A DNA stretch of 7,722 bases from Nocardioides sp. (GTDB lineage: Bacteria; Actinomycetota; Actinomycetes; Propionibacteriales; Nocardioidaceae). This document shows, piece by piece, positions 1 to 6,130 of this stretch. Numbering within the stretch: the first letter of the stretch is position 1; every line of letters starts with the position of its first letter. The notes under the pieces are model-generated. The model was not told the DNA's origin and searched no databases. It saw only the letters and a list, made by a program, of their open reading frames with translations. A program made the position numbers and the translations under genes. The DNA lies in assembly GCA_003519585.1 (NCBI GenBank), contig DOWL01000147.1, positions 58,538-66,259 on the forward strand, read 5' to 3'.

Positions 1-101
1 CGAATCAACGGAGATGACCACTAGGTGCGGCCCGACCGATGTCGTCGAGGCGACGGCGTACCTCGGCGACATCGGCCGGCGCGATCGGCGCCCGCGATGT
101 C

Positions 102-127
102 GGAATCCCAACATCTGTTGGGGTTCC
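102..127. terminator. Stem-loop downstream of mftF (possible terminator)
   Basis: The arms GGAATCCCAAC (102-112) and GTTGGGGTTCC (117-127) pair over 11 positions around a 4-nt loop. The single imperfect pair is U-G in plus-strand RNA and A-C in minus-strand RNA, so the fold is better on the plus strand. No run of T follows on either strand, so this is not a canonical intrinsic terminator. Its position between the end of mftF and the window edge suggests transcript ending or 3'-end protection, possibly for convergent transcripts. That role is inferred. Confidence 0.4.
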
Positions 128-131
128 TGAT

Positions 132-159
132 GTTCTCGGGCGTTGCAACGGCCCAGAAC
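132..159. terminator. Second stem-loop downstream of mftF
   Basis: GTTCT-c-GGGC (132-141) pairs with GCCC-AGAAC (151-159), giving nine base pairs with one bulged C. The loop (142-150) contains GTTGCAAC, which is itself palindromic. It lies four bases from the previous hairpin, so an mftF transcript would meet this one first, about 128 bases after the mftF stop. There is no T tract. It could be part of a structured 3' end, but the function is unproven. Confidence 0.35.
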
Positions 160-286
160 GTCAAGCATTGCCTGCGGAACCCAGGCTGGGCGGTTGCCAG
201 AGGCGATCGTCAGCGGTGTCAAGGCACCGTCATGGCGCCGGAGTCCGCACCCCACCCTGGCGATCGAGACATGGCCAACGGCGACG

Positions 287-1735
287 TCAGCTGAGTGGCT
301 GAGCGGATCCGGCCTTCGCGGAGCGGGGCCGGAGGCAGCGCAGACTCCGGGCGCGCGCGGCGCCGACCCACAGCCCGGCGCCGTAGGCAAGGTCGTCGAG
401 CCGGTCGGCCACCAGTGCAGTGGGGAGCTCCGACACCGACGAGAGCGGCAGCCGCCGCGCGCCGACCACCGCATCGACCACGAGGGCGGTCGCGACCGCG
501 TGGCGAGCCGACCGGCTGACCAGGCAGGCGAGGGCCGCGGCCGGCCACCAGTGCCGTACCAACAGCTCGGACTCCTGACGGACACCCCAGCCGAGCCCGC
601 GGACCGCGACGTCGACGGAGAGCGGTACGCCGCAGCGCGGCGAGCTGGGCAGCGTGCCGCGCAAGGCGCGAACGCTCACCGCCGTGGCCAGCGCCGCCAC
701 GGGCACCGACCAACGGCGGCGCAACAGCAGAGCGGCCGCACCCACCGCGGTCGTGACGCTCAGGACCGCGGGAGCGGTGGCGTCTCCGTGCCGCGCCGCG
801 AGAGCAGCACCGCCGGTGCCGTAGACGAACTTGCGGCCGAGCCAGCCACCGATCGTGGCGCGGGTGTCATGTCCAGCGACCCGCGTCGGGTCGTAGCGGA
901 CCATCGCCCCGGAGGCGGCGAGCCGCCAGACCAGGTCGACGTCCTCGCCGACCCGCATCCGCCCGTCGAAACCGCCCACCGATCGCACCACGTCGGTGCG
1001 GCCGACCAGGCAGGCGCTCGGCAGCCAGCCCACGCGCGAACCCGGCCGGACCGCCGCGCCGACATCACCGAGGTCGAGCGAGGACGCGAGGACGTCGTAC
1101 CGCTCGAACCAGCGCGGTCGGACCGAGCGCGAGATTCCACGGACCGCGGGGCCGACCAGCGCGACCTGCTCGTCAGCGAAGTGCCTGGCCAGCCCCAGCA
1201 GGACGGCCGAGGTCACCTCGACATCGGAGTCGACGAAGGCGACGTACGGCGTCCGGACCCGCGCGAGCCCGGCGTTGCGGGCGCCGGCCGGTCCGAGGTT
1301 GTGGTCGAGCGGCAGCAGGGTGGCGCCGTGCCGGGCGACCACCTCCGCGACGGCCGCGCGATCGCGGGATGCGTCGTCGACCACCAGGCACGGGAGAGGT
1401 GCCAGCGCGGCCAGACACCGCTCCAACTGTCCGGGCCGGTCCCGGACGGGGACGACGACGGTCAGCTCCTCAGGACCGACCTCGAGCCCGTGCGGCTCCG
1501 GATCGGCGAGGTTGCCGTCGAGCAGCCGGGCCGCAACCTCCGCCGAGGCCCGGTCGCGGACCACGACCCGGTCGCCGTCGAGGCAGGCCCGGGCGCGGGG
1601 CGAGAGCCGGAGCGCGCGCAGCGGCGAGCCACCCACGAGCAGCCCGTCGTCGTTGCGCAGCAGATCGGGGCGCAGCCGCGCGCCGAAGCCGATCGGGAAG
1701 CGCAGCCGCGGCGGCACCGTAGCCGACACGTTCAC
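287..1735 (-). CDS. mftF: Mycofactocin glycosyltransferase MftF
   Basis: A 482-residue family 2 glycosyltransferase. In characterised mycobacteria MftF adds a chain of beta-1,4-linked glucose units to the reduced mycofactocin head group, using a nucleotide sugar. Visible features are a GT-A core opening with VVVPVRDRPGQL (93-104), nucleotide-binding VVDDAS (118-123), the metal-binding DSD (169-171) inside FVDSDVE, and the acceptor-side acidic motif GEDVDLVWR (263-271). The first 90 residues are the N-terminal segment typical of MftF. Hydrophobic patches at about 322-355 and 396-425 suggest membrane association. The length fits MftF (about 470 residues in mycobacteria). The GTG at 1735 is chosen because it overlaps the SDR stop as GTGA and has GGTGG six bases upstream; a second GTG lies two codons later at 1729. 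It is the last gene of the operon, with hairpins beyond its stop. Confidence 0.93.
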   Translation of the reverse strand: MNVSATVPPRLRFPIGFGARLRPDLLRNDDGLLVGGSPLRALRLSPRARACLDGDRVVVRDRASAEVAARLLDGNLADPEPHGLEVGPEELTVVVPVRDRPGQLERCLAALAPLPCLVVDDASRDRAAVAEVVARHGATLLPLDHNLGPAGARNAGLARVRTPYVAFVDSDVEVTSAVLLGLARHFADEQVALVGPAVRGISRSVRPRWFERYDVLASSLDLGDVGAAVRPGSRVGWLPSACLVGRTDVVRSVGGFDGRMRVGEDVDLVWRLAASGAMVRYDPTRVAGHDTRATIGGWLGRKFVYGTGGAALAARHGDATAPAVLSVTTAVGAAALLLRRRWSVPVAALATAVSVRALRGTLPSSPRCGVPLSVDVAVRGLGWGVRQESELLVRHWWPAAALACLVSRSARHAVATALVVDAVVGARRLPLSSVSELPTALVADRLDDLAYGAGLWVGAARARSLRCLRPRSAKAGSAQPLS

Positions 1736-2460
1736 CCAAAGCCACCATCGGCGTGTACGACACTGCCGTTGACCACGGCGCCCTCGCGCGAGCAACAGAA
1801 AGCGAGCGCTGCGGCGACCTCCTCGGGTTCGATCAGCCTGCGCAGCAGTTGGTGCGGCGCGAACTCCTCCACGTCGGAGAGTCCGTACGCCGCGGCAGTG
1901 TCGTCGAGCATCGGCGTCCGGGTCGAGCCGGGCGAGACGGCGCTGGCCGTCACACCCGTGCCGACCAGATCGGCGGCCAGGCCGCGCACCAGGCCGACGA
2001 CGCCGTGCTTGGCCACGGTGTAGGCGGTGAGGCCGAACATGCCTCGGTGCCCAGCCGCAGACGCCACCGCCACGAAGCGGCAGCCACTCGGGTCCGGTCC
2101 GGCGAGCATCGCCGGGATCGTCGCGGCGGCGGTGTTCCAGATGCCCTTGGTGTCGACGTCGAGCAGCTCGTCGAGGTCGGCGGGGTCGGTCTCCCACAGC
2201 GGCCGGCCGGCGCGCATGACCGCGGCCGCCGCGACCACGGCGTCGAGCCGGCCGTGGGTGTCGAGGAGCTGGGCGACGGCCGCGTCGAGCGCGACCCGGT
2301 CGCGGACATCGGCGACGAACGGGGCCACGCGATCCGCGGCGAGCGCCGACACCTCCGCGCGTACGTCGAGTGCGAGGACGGCATAGTCGTCGGCCACCAG
2401 ACGCGAGACCGTGGCCCGGCCGATGCCGCCGGCCGCGCCGGTGACCAGAGCGACCCTCAC
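1732..2460 (-). CDS. Mycofactocin-associated SDR family oxidoreductase
   Basis: A 242-residue short-chain dehydrogenase/reductase. It has the dinucleotide-binding TGAAGGIG (7-14), with Asp32 after the second strand indicating NAD(H) preference, a structural Asn109, and a catalytic set Ser134, Tyr147, Lys151 in the expected S-12x-Y-3x-K spacing. The usual NNAG motif reads AAAA (77-80). The PG of the classical nucleotide loop is at 176-178 (SPG), and the protein ends in the family-typical DGGFG. It starts at GTG 2460, overlapping the mftE stop as GTGA, and its own stop overlaps the mftF start, so it is embedded in the biosynthetic operon. Its substrate is unknown. By context it probably oxidises an alcohol using mycofactocin as electron acceptor, or exchanges electrons between NADH and mycofactocin. 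It may belong to the second of the TIGRFAM mycofactocin-linked SDR subfamilies; this is from memory and unchecked. Confidence 0.88.
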   Translation of the reverse strand: MRVALVTGAAGGIGRATVSRLVADDYAVLALDVRAEVSALAADRVAPFVADVRDRVALDAAVAQLLDTHGRLDAVVAAAAVMRAGRPLWETDPADLDELLDVDTKGIWNTAAATIPAMLAGPDPSGCRFVAVASAAGHRGMFGLTAYTVAKHGVVGLVRGLAADLVGTGVTASAVSPGSTRTPMLDDTAAAYGLSDVEEFAPHQLLRRLIEPEEVAAALAFCCSREGAVVNGSVVHADGGFG

Positions 2461-3116
2461 GCGCGCGCCCCGGAGAGCGCCTGCTCGACCATCTGCTCCA
2501 GCAGCCGTTCGCCCTCGGCGGCGCTGGCGCCGCGGGGGTCGCCGAGCACGCCGTTGCGGGAGACCGCCGCCACCCCGCCCTGGCGCAGGTGTGGCAGGAG
2601 GCGGCCGATCGGCGCGGTGTTGCCGGCCTCGGCGCGATCGAGCCGGACCGAATCGGCGCGCAGGTGGAGCATGAGCGAGGTCTCCGCGCGGCCGGCGTGG
2701 GCGTCCATCCCCGGTGCCGCGCACGGGATCCATCCGACGTCGTGACCCTCCCCCACCAGCTGGTGGACCGCCGTACGCAGTGCCTCGACGTTGCCGCCGT
2801 GGCCGTTGACCAGCACGACCCGACCCGCCCAGTAGCGCAGCGAACGCACGAGTTCGACGACGACCAGACCGAGCACCGGGGTGCCGATGGAGCTGGTGCC
2901 AGGGAAGCTCTGGTGCTCGCCACTCGACCCGTAGGCGATCGCGGGCGCACACCAGGCGTCCGTGCGCTCCGCCAGGGCGGCCGCCACCGCACTGGCAACG
3001 ACGGTGTCGGTGTCGAGCGGAAGGTGCGGGCCGTGCTGCTCGACCGAGCCGACCGGCACGATCACGGTCGCCCCCTTCGCGATGTCGGGGCTGGTCGCGC
3101 CGGCCAGCGCCGCCAC
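2457..3116 (-). CDS. mftE: Mycofactocin peptidase MftE (creatininase family)
   Basis: A 219-residue metal-dependent amidohydrolase-type peptidase. MftE cuts the MftC-modified precursor and releases the Val-Tyr-derived AHDP (3-amino-5-[(p-hydroxyphenyl)methyl]-4,4-dimethyl-2-pyrrolidinone). Creatininase-family features are PVGSVEQHGPHLPLDTD (21-37), with likely metal ligands Glu26, His28 and an Asp at 35 or 37, then GSSGEHQSFPGT (63-74), VNGHGGN (103-109, His106), and DAHAGRAETS (138-147, Glu145). It starts at GTG 3116, two bases after the mftD stop, with AGGAG six to seven bases upstream inside the mftD end, which fixes the start. The stop overlaps the SDR start, pointing to translational coupling. 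Length is normal for the family. Confidence 0.94.
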   Translation of the reverse strand: MAALAGATSPDIAKGATVIVPVGSVEQHGPHLPLDTDTVVASAVAAALAERTDAWCAPAIAYGSSGEHQSFPGTSSIGTPVLGLVVVELVRSLRYWAGRVVLVNGHGGNVEALRTAVHQLVGEGHDVGWIPCAAPGMDAHAGRAETSLMLHLRADSVRLDRAEAGNTAPIGRLLPHLRQGGVAAVSRNGVLGDPRGASAAEGERLLEQMVEQALSGARA

Positions 3117-3118
3117 CT

Positions 3119-4357
3119 TCAGCTCCTGACTCCGGTCGGCGCCCCCAGCGCGCGGTGGAACCCGTCGGGGATCAGCAACTGCCCCGGGTCGAGCTCGTCG
3201 ACTGAGGAGAGGCCCAGGCCCAGGAGTGCGGAGTCGATGCCGCCGCGCAACACGTCCAGCACGTTCTCGACGCCGGCCTGACCGTTGGCCGCGAGACCCC
3301 AGAGGTACGCGCGGCCGATCAGCACCGCGCGGGCCCCGAGCGCCAGCGCCTTGACGACGTCGGAGCCGCGCCGGATGCCGCCGTCCATCAACACCTCGAC
3401 CTGGTCACCGACGGCGTCGGCGATCGGCCCGACCATGCGAATCGCGGCCGGGGTGCCGTCGAGGTTGTTGCCGCCGTGGTTGGAGACCGACAGCGCATCG
3501 ACGCCCGCGTCGACCGCCCGTTGGGCATCATCGACGCGGCAGACCCCCTTGAGGACGAACGGCGTACCGGACAGCTGGTGCCAGGTCTCGGCCATCCACG
3601 CGACGTCCTCCCACTGCGGGGGCGGCGTCGTCATCCACTCGTAGTAGGCCCCGAAGAACGTCGGCGCACTTCCATGTCCTCCATCGGCTCCCGGCGGGGC
3701 GAGGTTGGGGGCGGTCAGGTCGGGAAAGCCACCGGAGCGCGCGAACTGGGCCACCCAGCGCGGCCGACCCACGACCTTCGGTGCCAGCCGCACCATGGTC
3801 TTGAGGTCCACCTTCTCGGGGATCTCCGGGCTGCCCCAGTCGCGGCCCATCGAGAACGACCAGTCGAGGGTGGCGATCAGCCCCACCGCACCCGCGCGGT
3901 GCGCCCGCTCCATCCGCTGCACCATCACATCGCGGTTGCCGGTCCAGTACATCTGGAAGAACGTCGTCGCCCCGGTGTCGACGACCTCCTCGACCGACTT
4001 CGAGGCGAAGTTCGAGAGCCCCATGATCGTCCCGCGGGCGGCCGCGGCCCGGGCGACGGCCAGCTCGCCGTCGGGGTGCACTGCCTGGACGCCGGTCGGG
4101 CTGATCAACACCGGCAGCGACAGGTCGTGGCCGAGCACCCGGCGGCCCAGAGTCCGCTCGGCTCGGTTGCCCGCCACGTGCGGGGCGAGACCGAGCTCGG
4201 CGAAGGCGGCCTGGTTGTCCGACACCGTCTGGCCCCGCTCGGACCCGGCCACCAACGCGCCGTACACGGGCTTGGGCAGCCGCTTGCGGGCCCGCTCCTG
4301 GGCGACCGCGACCGATTCGAACCAGGGGTTGGGCTTCCAGGGGTTCTCGAACTTCAT
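3119..4357 (-). CDS. mftD: Pre-mycofactocin synthase MftD (FMN-dependent)
   Basis: A 412-residue TIM-barrel flavoenzyme of the alpha-hydroxy-acid dehydrogenase/glycolate oxidase family. MftD oxidatively deaminates AHDP to the alpha-keto amide pre-mycofactocin, creating the redox centre of the cofactor. Visible sites are SPTG (86-89) near the flavin, QMY (135-137), Lys270 in VLKGV, the catalytic-base His294 in SNHGGNNLD (292-300), DGGIRRGSD (325-333), and the phosphate-binding GRA at 348-350. Lactate and glycolate oxidases have SNHGGRQ, whose Arg holds the substrate carboxylate. Here Asn297 replaces it, in keeping with an amide/amine substrate and, to my recollection, usual for MftD. ATG 4357 is chosen over an in-frame start at 4399 because GAGGAAAG sits two bases before it and the protein then begins MKFENPW. 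It is separated from mftC by a 72-base gap with a hairpin. Confidence 0.94.
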   Translation of the reverse strand: MKFENPWKPNPWFESVAVAQERARKRLPKPVYGALVAGSERGQTVSDNQAAFAELGLAPHVAGNRAERTLGRRVLGHDLSLPVLISPTGVQAVHPDGELAVARAAAARGTIMGLSNFASKSVEEVVDTGATTFFQMYWTGNRDVMVQRMERAHRAGAVGLIATLDWSFSMGRDWGSPEIPEKVDLKTMVRLAPKVVGRPRWVAQFARSGGFPDLTAPNLAPPGADGGHGSAPTFFGAYYEWMTTPPPQWEDVAWMAETWHQLSGTPFVLKGVCRVDDAQRAVDAGVDALSVSNHGGNNLDGTPAAIRMVGPIADAVGDQVEVLMDGGIRRGSDVVKALALGARAVLIGRAYLWGLAANGQAGVENVLDVLRGGIDSALLGLGLSSVDELDPGQLLIPDGFHRALGAPTGVRS

Positions 4358-4359
4358 GT

Positions 4360-4367
4360 CTTTCCTC
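4360..4367 (-). promoter_or_regulatory. Strong ribosome binding site of mftD
   Basis: Reading the minus strand, GAGGAAAG lies two bases before ATG 4357; its purine core GAGG is six bases from the start codon. It is the best Shine-Dalgarno sequence in the mft cluster. It decides the mftD start over the upstream in-frame candidate at 4399. Confidence 0.75.
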
Positions 4368-4386
4368 GGTTGGAGGCCGGTTGGTG

Positions 4387-4426
4387 ACCGGGCCGCCACG
4401 GGTCTCGGGTCCCGCGGCGGCCCGGT
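4387..4426 (-). repeat. Perfect inverted repeat between mftC and mftD
   Basis: ACCGGGCCGCC (4387-4397) and GGCGGCCCGGT (4416-4426) are perfect 11-bp inverted arms. Inside them, after one A-C mismatch, CGGG (4399-4402) pairs with CCCG (4411-4414) around an 8-base loop. In the mft transcript this very stable GC hairpin begins three bases after the mftC stop and ends about 20 bases before the mftD ribosome binding site. No T tract follows, so a full intrinsic terminator is unlikely. A partial terminator or a 3'-end stabiliser separating mftABC from mftDE-SDR-F output is more plausible. The structure is seen; the role is inferred. Confidence 0.7.
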
Positions 4427-4429
4427 GGC

Positions 4430-5626
4430 TCAGTGTGTGGAGGGCTCGGGAATGAACCCGGCGAGCGGGCTCTCCGCGCAGTCGGACACCGGCGGACGCG
4501 TCAGGAGCTTCAGCATGACCGGCTGGTTGCGTGTGGGGTTGGCCTTCGAGTGGTCCTGGCTGGCGGCCGGCACACTGCGGGCGCCGGCCAGCAGAGTCTC
4601 GCCGTACCCCTGCACGCACTCGGGATCGGGACCATCGAGCGGCAGGCCGGTGAAGAACTTCGCCGCCATGCAACCGCCTCGACACGAGTCGTAGTGCTGG
4701 CACTTCGTGCAGGCTCCGCCGGTCTGCGGGGACCGCAACTCCGTGAACAGCGGCGACTCCTGCCAGACCCGCTGGAAGCCGCCCTCGGCGAGCAGGTTGC
4801 CGGCGTGGAACTGGTCGTGGATCGCGAAGGGGCAGGCGTAGACGTCGCCGATCGGGTCGATGAGACAGACCACGCGGCCGGCACCGCAGAGGTTGAGCCC
4901 CGGCAGACTCTCGCCAAAAGCTGCAAGGTGGAAGAAGGAGTCTCCGGTCAGCACGCGGTCGCCGTTGGCCATCAGCCAGTCGTAGAGCACCCGCTGCTGC
5001 TCCGCCGTCGGGTGCAGCTCGTCCCACACGTCGGCGCCACGACCGGACGGGCGCAGCCTGGTGAGCCGCAACGTGGCGCCGTACGCGTCGGCGAGCGCCT
5101 TGAACTCGTCGAGCTGGTCGATGTTGTGGCGGGTGCAGACCACGGAGATCTTGGCGTCGGTGAAGCCCGCGTCGCGCAGGTTGGACAGCGCGGTGATCGC
5201 CATGTCGTAGGAGCCGGGGCCGCGGACGTAGTCGTTGACCTCGGCGGTCGCGCCGTCCAGTGAGATCTGTACGTCGACGTAGCCGCCGCACGCGGGCGAG
5301 GCCAGGAACGCCGCGCGCTCGGGCGTGAGCCGAGCACCGTTGGTGGAGAACTTCACGCCCACCTGGTGATCGACGGCGTACTGCAGCAGGTGCCAGAAGT
5401 CCGGCCGGATCGTCGGCTCCCCGCCGCCGATGTTGACGTAGAAGACCTGCATCCGCTGCAACTCGTCGATGACCGCCTCACACTGCTCGGTGCTCAGCTC
5501 GCGCGGATCGCGGCGGCCGCTGCTCGACAGGCAGTGCGCGCACTCGAGGTTGCAGGCGTAGGTCAGCTCCCAGGTCAGGCAGATCGGGGCATCCAGACCG
5601 TGTTCGAAATGCTCGACGAGCTTCAT
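4430..5626 (-). CDS. mftC: Mycofactocin radical SAM maturase MftC
   Basis: A 398-residue radical S-adenosylmethionine enzyme with a C-terminal SPASM domain. MftC oxidatively decarboxylates the C-terminal Tyr of MftA and then forms a carbon-carbon bond to the neighbouring Val, making the lactam. The SAM-cluster motif is CNLECAHC (Cys25, Cys29, Cys32), followed by GGGEP (67-71), STNG (94-97) and SLDG (122-125). Later cysteines at 247, 254, 265, 306, 309, 315, 319 and 337 fit the auxiliary iron-sulfur clusters of SPASM proteins; C-x2-C-x5-C-x3-C (306-319) is the SPASM core. The tail after about residue 350 is polar and poorly conserved-looking. It starts at ATG 5626, overlapping the mftB stop as ATGA, with GGAGAGG roughly ten bases upstream. 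Length matches the family. Confidence 0.96.
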   Translation of the reverse strand: MKLVEHFEHGLDAPICLTWELTYACNLECAHCLSSSGRRDPRELSTEQCEAVIDELQRMQVFYVNIGGGEPTIRPDFWHLLQYAVDHQVGVKFSTNGARLTPERAAFLASPACGGYVDVQISLDGATAEVNDYVRGPGSYDMAITALSNLRDAGFTDAKISVVCTRHNIDQLDEFKALADAYGATLRLTRLRPSGRGADVWDELHPTAEQQRVLYDWLMANGDRVLTGDSFFHLAAFGESLPGLNLCGAGRVVCLIDPIGDVYACPFAIHDQFHAGNLLAEGGFQRVWQESPLFTELRSPQTGGACTKCQHYDSCRGGCMAAKFFTGLPLDGPDPECVQGYGETLLAGARSVPAASQDHSKANPTRNQPVMLKLLTRPPVSDCAESPLAGFIPEPSTH

Positions 5627-5919
5627 GCGGCCGCGCCCTCTCCGTCTTCGACCCGAAGCAGCAGGCCGGAATGCGCCAGCTCGGCCAGCGCCGCGACGTA
5701 CGCCGGCCGCGCGGCCTCCGGCACCTCGGCCTCGACCAGCGCGTCGCGGACCACGCGCCCGCTACCGAGCGCGCGTACGACGGCCACCAGCGCGGGCTGC
5801 TTGAGGAAGATCAGCTTGCGGTTGCCGAAGTGGTAGGCCAGCGCCCCGAACGGCTCCGGCCGCAGCGCCACCGCGGGGTCCAGCGCCCAGGTCTCGTCGA
5901 GCATCGTGTGGTCGGGCAT
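5623..5919 (-). CDS. mftB: Mycofactocin precursor chaperone MftB
   Basis: A 98-residue RiPP-recognition-element protein with a PqqD-like winged-helix fold. It binds the MftA leader and delivers the precursor to MftC. The family signature is visible: WALDPAVALRPEPFGALAY (11-29), then the HFGNRKLIFLK stretch (30-40), and a helical C-terminal half. The start is uncertain. ATG 5919 gives the family-like N-terminus and a 29-base gap after mftA. ATG 5904 would remove five residues. GTG 5964 would add 15 residues (RRLLSRAPSTLDQT) and begin inside the mftA core codons. None of the three has a convincing ribosome binding site, so initiation may depend on coupling with mftA. Its stop overlaps the mftC start. 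Confidence 0.9.
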   Translation of the reverse strand: MPDHTMLDETWALDPAVALRPEPFGALAYHFGNRKLIFLKQPALVAVVRALGSGRVVRDALVEAEVPEAARPAYVAALAELAHSGLLLRVEDGEGAAA

Positions 5920-5948
5920 CGTCTGGTCGAGTGTCGAAGGTGCGCGGC

Positions 5949-6092
5949 TCAGTAGACGCCGCACATGCCGTCGATGGAGACCTCTTCGATGAGGTCCTCG
6001 ACGACGAGCGTGTCGGAGTCAGCAGACGCCGGAGCGACGACAGTGGCGGTGGGTTCGACGGCAGATGTGACCGCGGTCTCAGTGGTAGGCAT
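5949..6092 (-). CDS. mftA: Mycofactocin precursor peptide MftA
   Basis: A 47-residue ribosomally made precursor. The C-terminus EVSIDGMCGVY carries the family-invariant core IDGMCGVY; Val46 and Tyr47 become the redox-active part of mycofactocin. The leader segment from about residue 26 (DTLVVEDLIEE) is the acidic, hydrophobic helix recognised by MftB. The first 25 residues are rich in Ala, Thr and Val and make this peptide longer than the roughly 30-residue mycobacterial forms. ATG 6092 is chosen because it gives a clean leader. The next in-frame upstream start, at 6185, would overlap the gene above and add a Cys/Arg-rich stretch. GGTGG lies four bases upstream as a weak ribosome site, and the upstream bases also fit a leaderless promoter. 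Confidence 0.96.
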   Translation of the reverse strand: MPTTETAVTSAVEPTATVVAPASADSDTLVVEDLIEEVSIDGMCGVY

Positions 6093-6098
6093 GCGCCC

Positions 6099-6104
6099 AC
6101 CATA
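6099..6104 (-). promoter_or_regulatory. Candidate leaderless -10 element for mftA
   Basis: On the minus strand TATGGT fits the actinobacterial -10 pattern TAnnnT. Exactly six bases (GGGCGC) separate it from the A of the mftA ATG. This is the spacing at which transcription would start on the start codon itself, giving a leaderless mRNA. No TTGACA-like -35 is visible about 17 bases upstream, where the bases are T-rich. GGTGG overlapping this element could instead be a weak ribosome binding site of a longer transcript. Inference only. Confidence 0.35.
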
Positions 6105-6130
6105 ACTGCACTCGATGCCAAAAAGAAGGG

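Larger units (their letters stand above)
1..286. other. Intergenic region downstream of mftF
   Basis: No coding region can be supported here. Short open frames exist on both strands, but none has a ribosome binding site or a recognisable protein, and the encoded peptides are Arg/Pro-rich as expected of chance frames in GC-rich DNA. The clearest structure is two adjacent imperfect hairpins at 102-127 and 132-159, listed separately. A plus-strand frame enters from the left edge and stops at TAG 22-24. It could be the tail of a convergent gene, but seven codons are too few to tell. Confidence 0.6.

Noticed and set aside
1..24. Tail of a plus-strand gene ending at TAG 22-24
   Set aside because: Only seven codons are visible and all three frames can be read, so there is nothing to support it.
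285..310. Bases resembling a tRNA D-arm (GTGGCTGAGCGG)
   Set aside because: No acceptor stem, anticodon arm or T-arm can be drawn around it, and part of it is the coding end of mftF.
143..2023. Long plus-strand open frame of 626 codons across mftF and the SDR
   Set aside because: It lies opposite two genes with clear motifs, its product is Arg/Gly/Asp-rich without any recognisable domain, and it is an expected shadow of high third-position GC.
1736..2998. Apparent fusion of mftF with a long upstream extension in the same frame
   Set aside because: The frame is simply open through the SDR and mftE shadows. The GT domain begins after GTG 1735, which overlaps the SDR stop, and the extension is Arg-rich noise.
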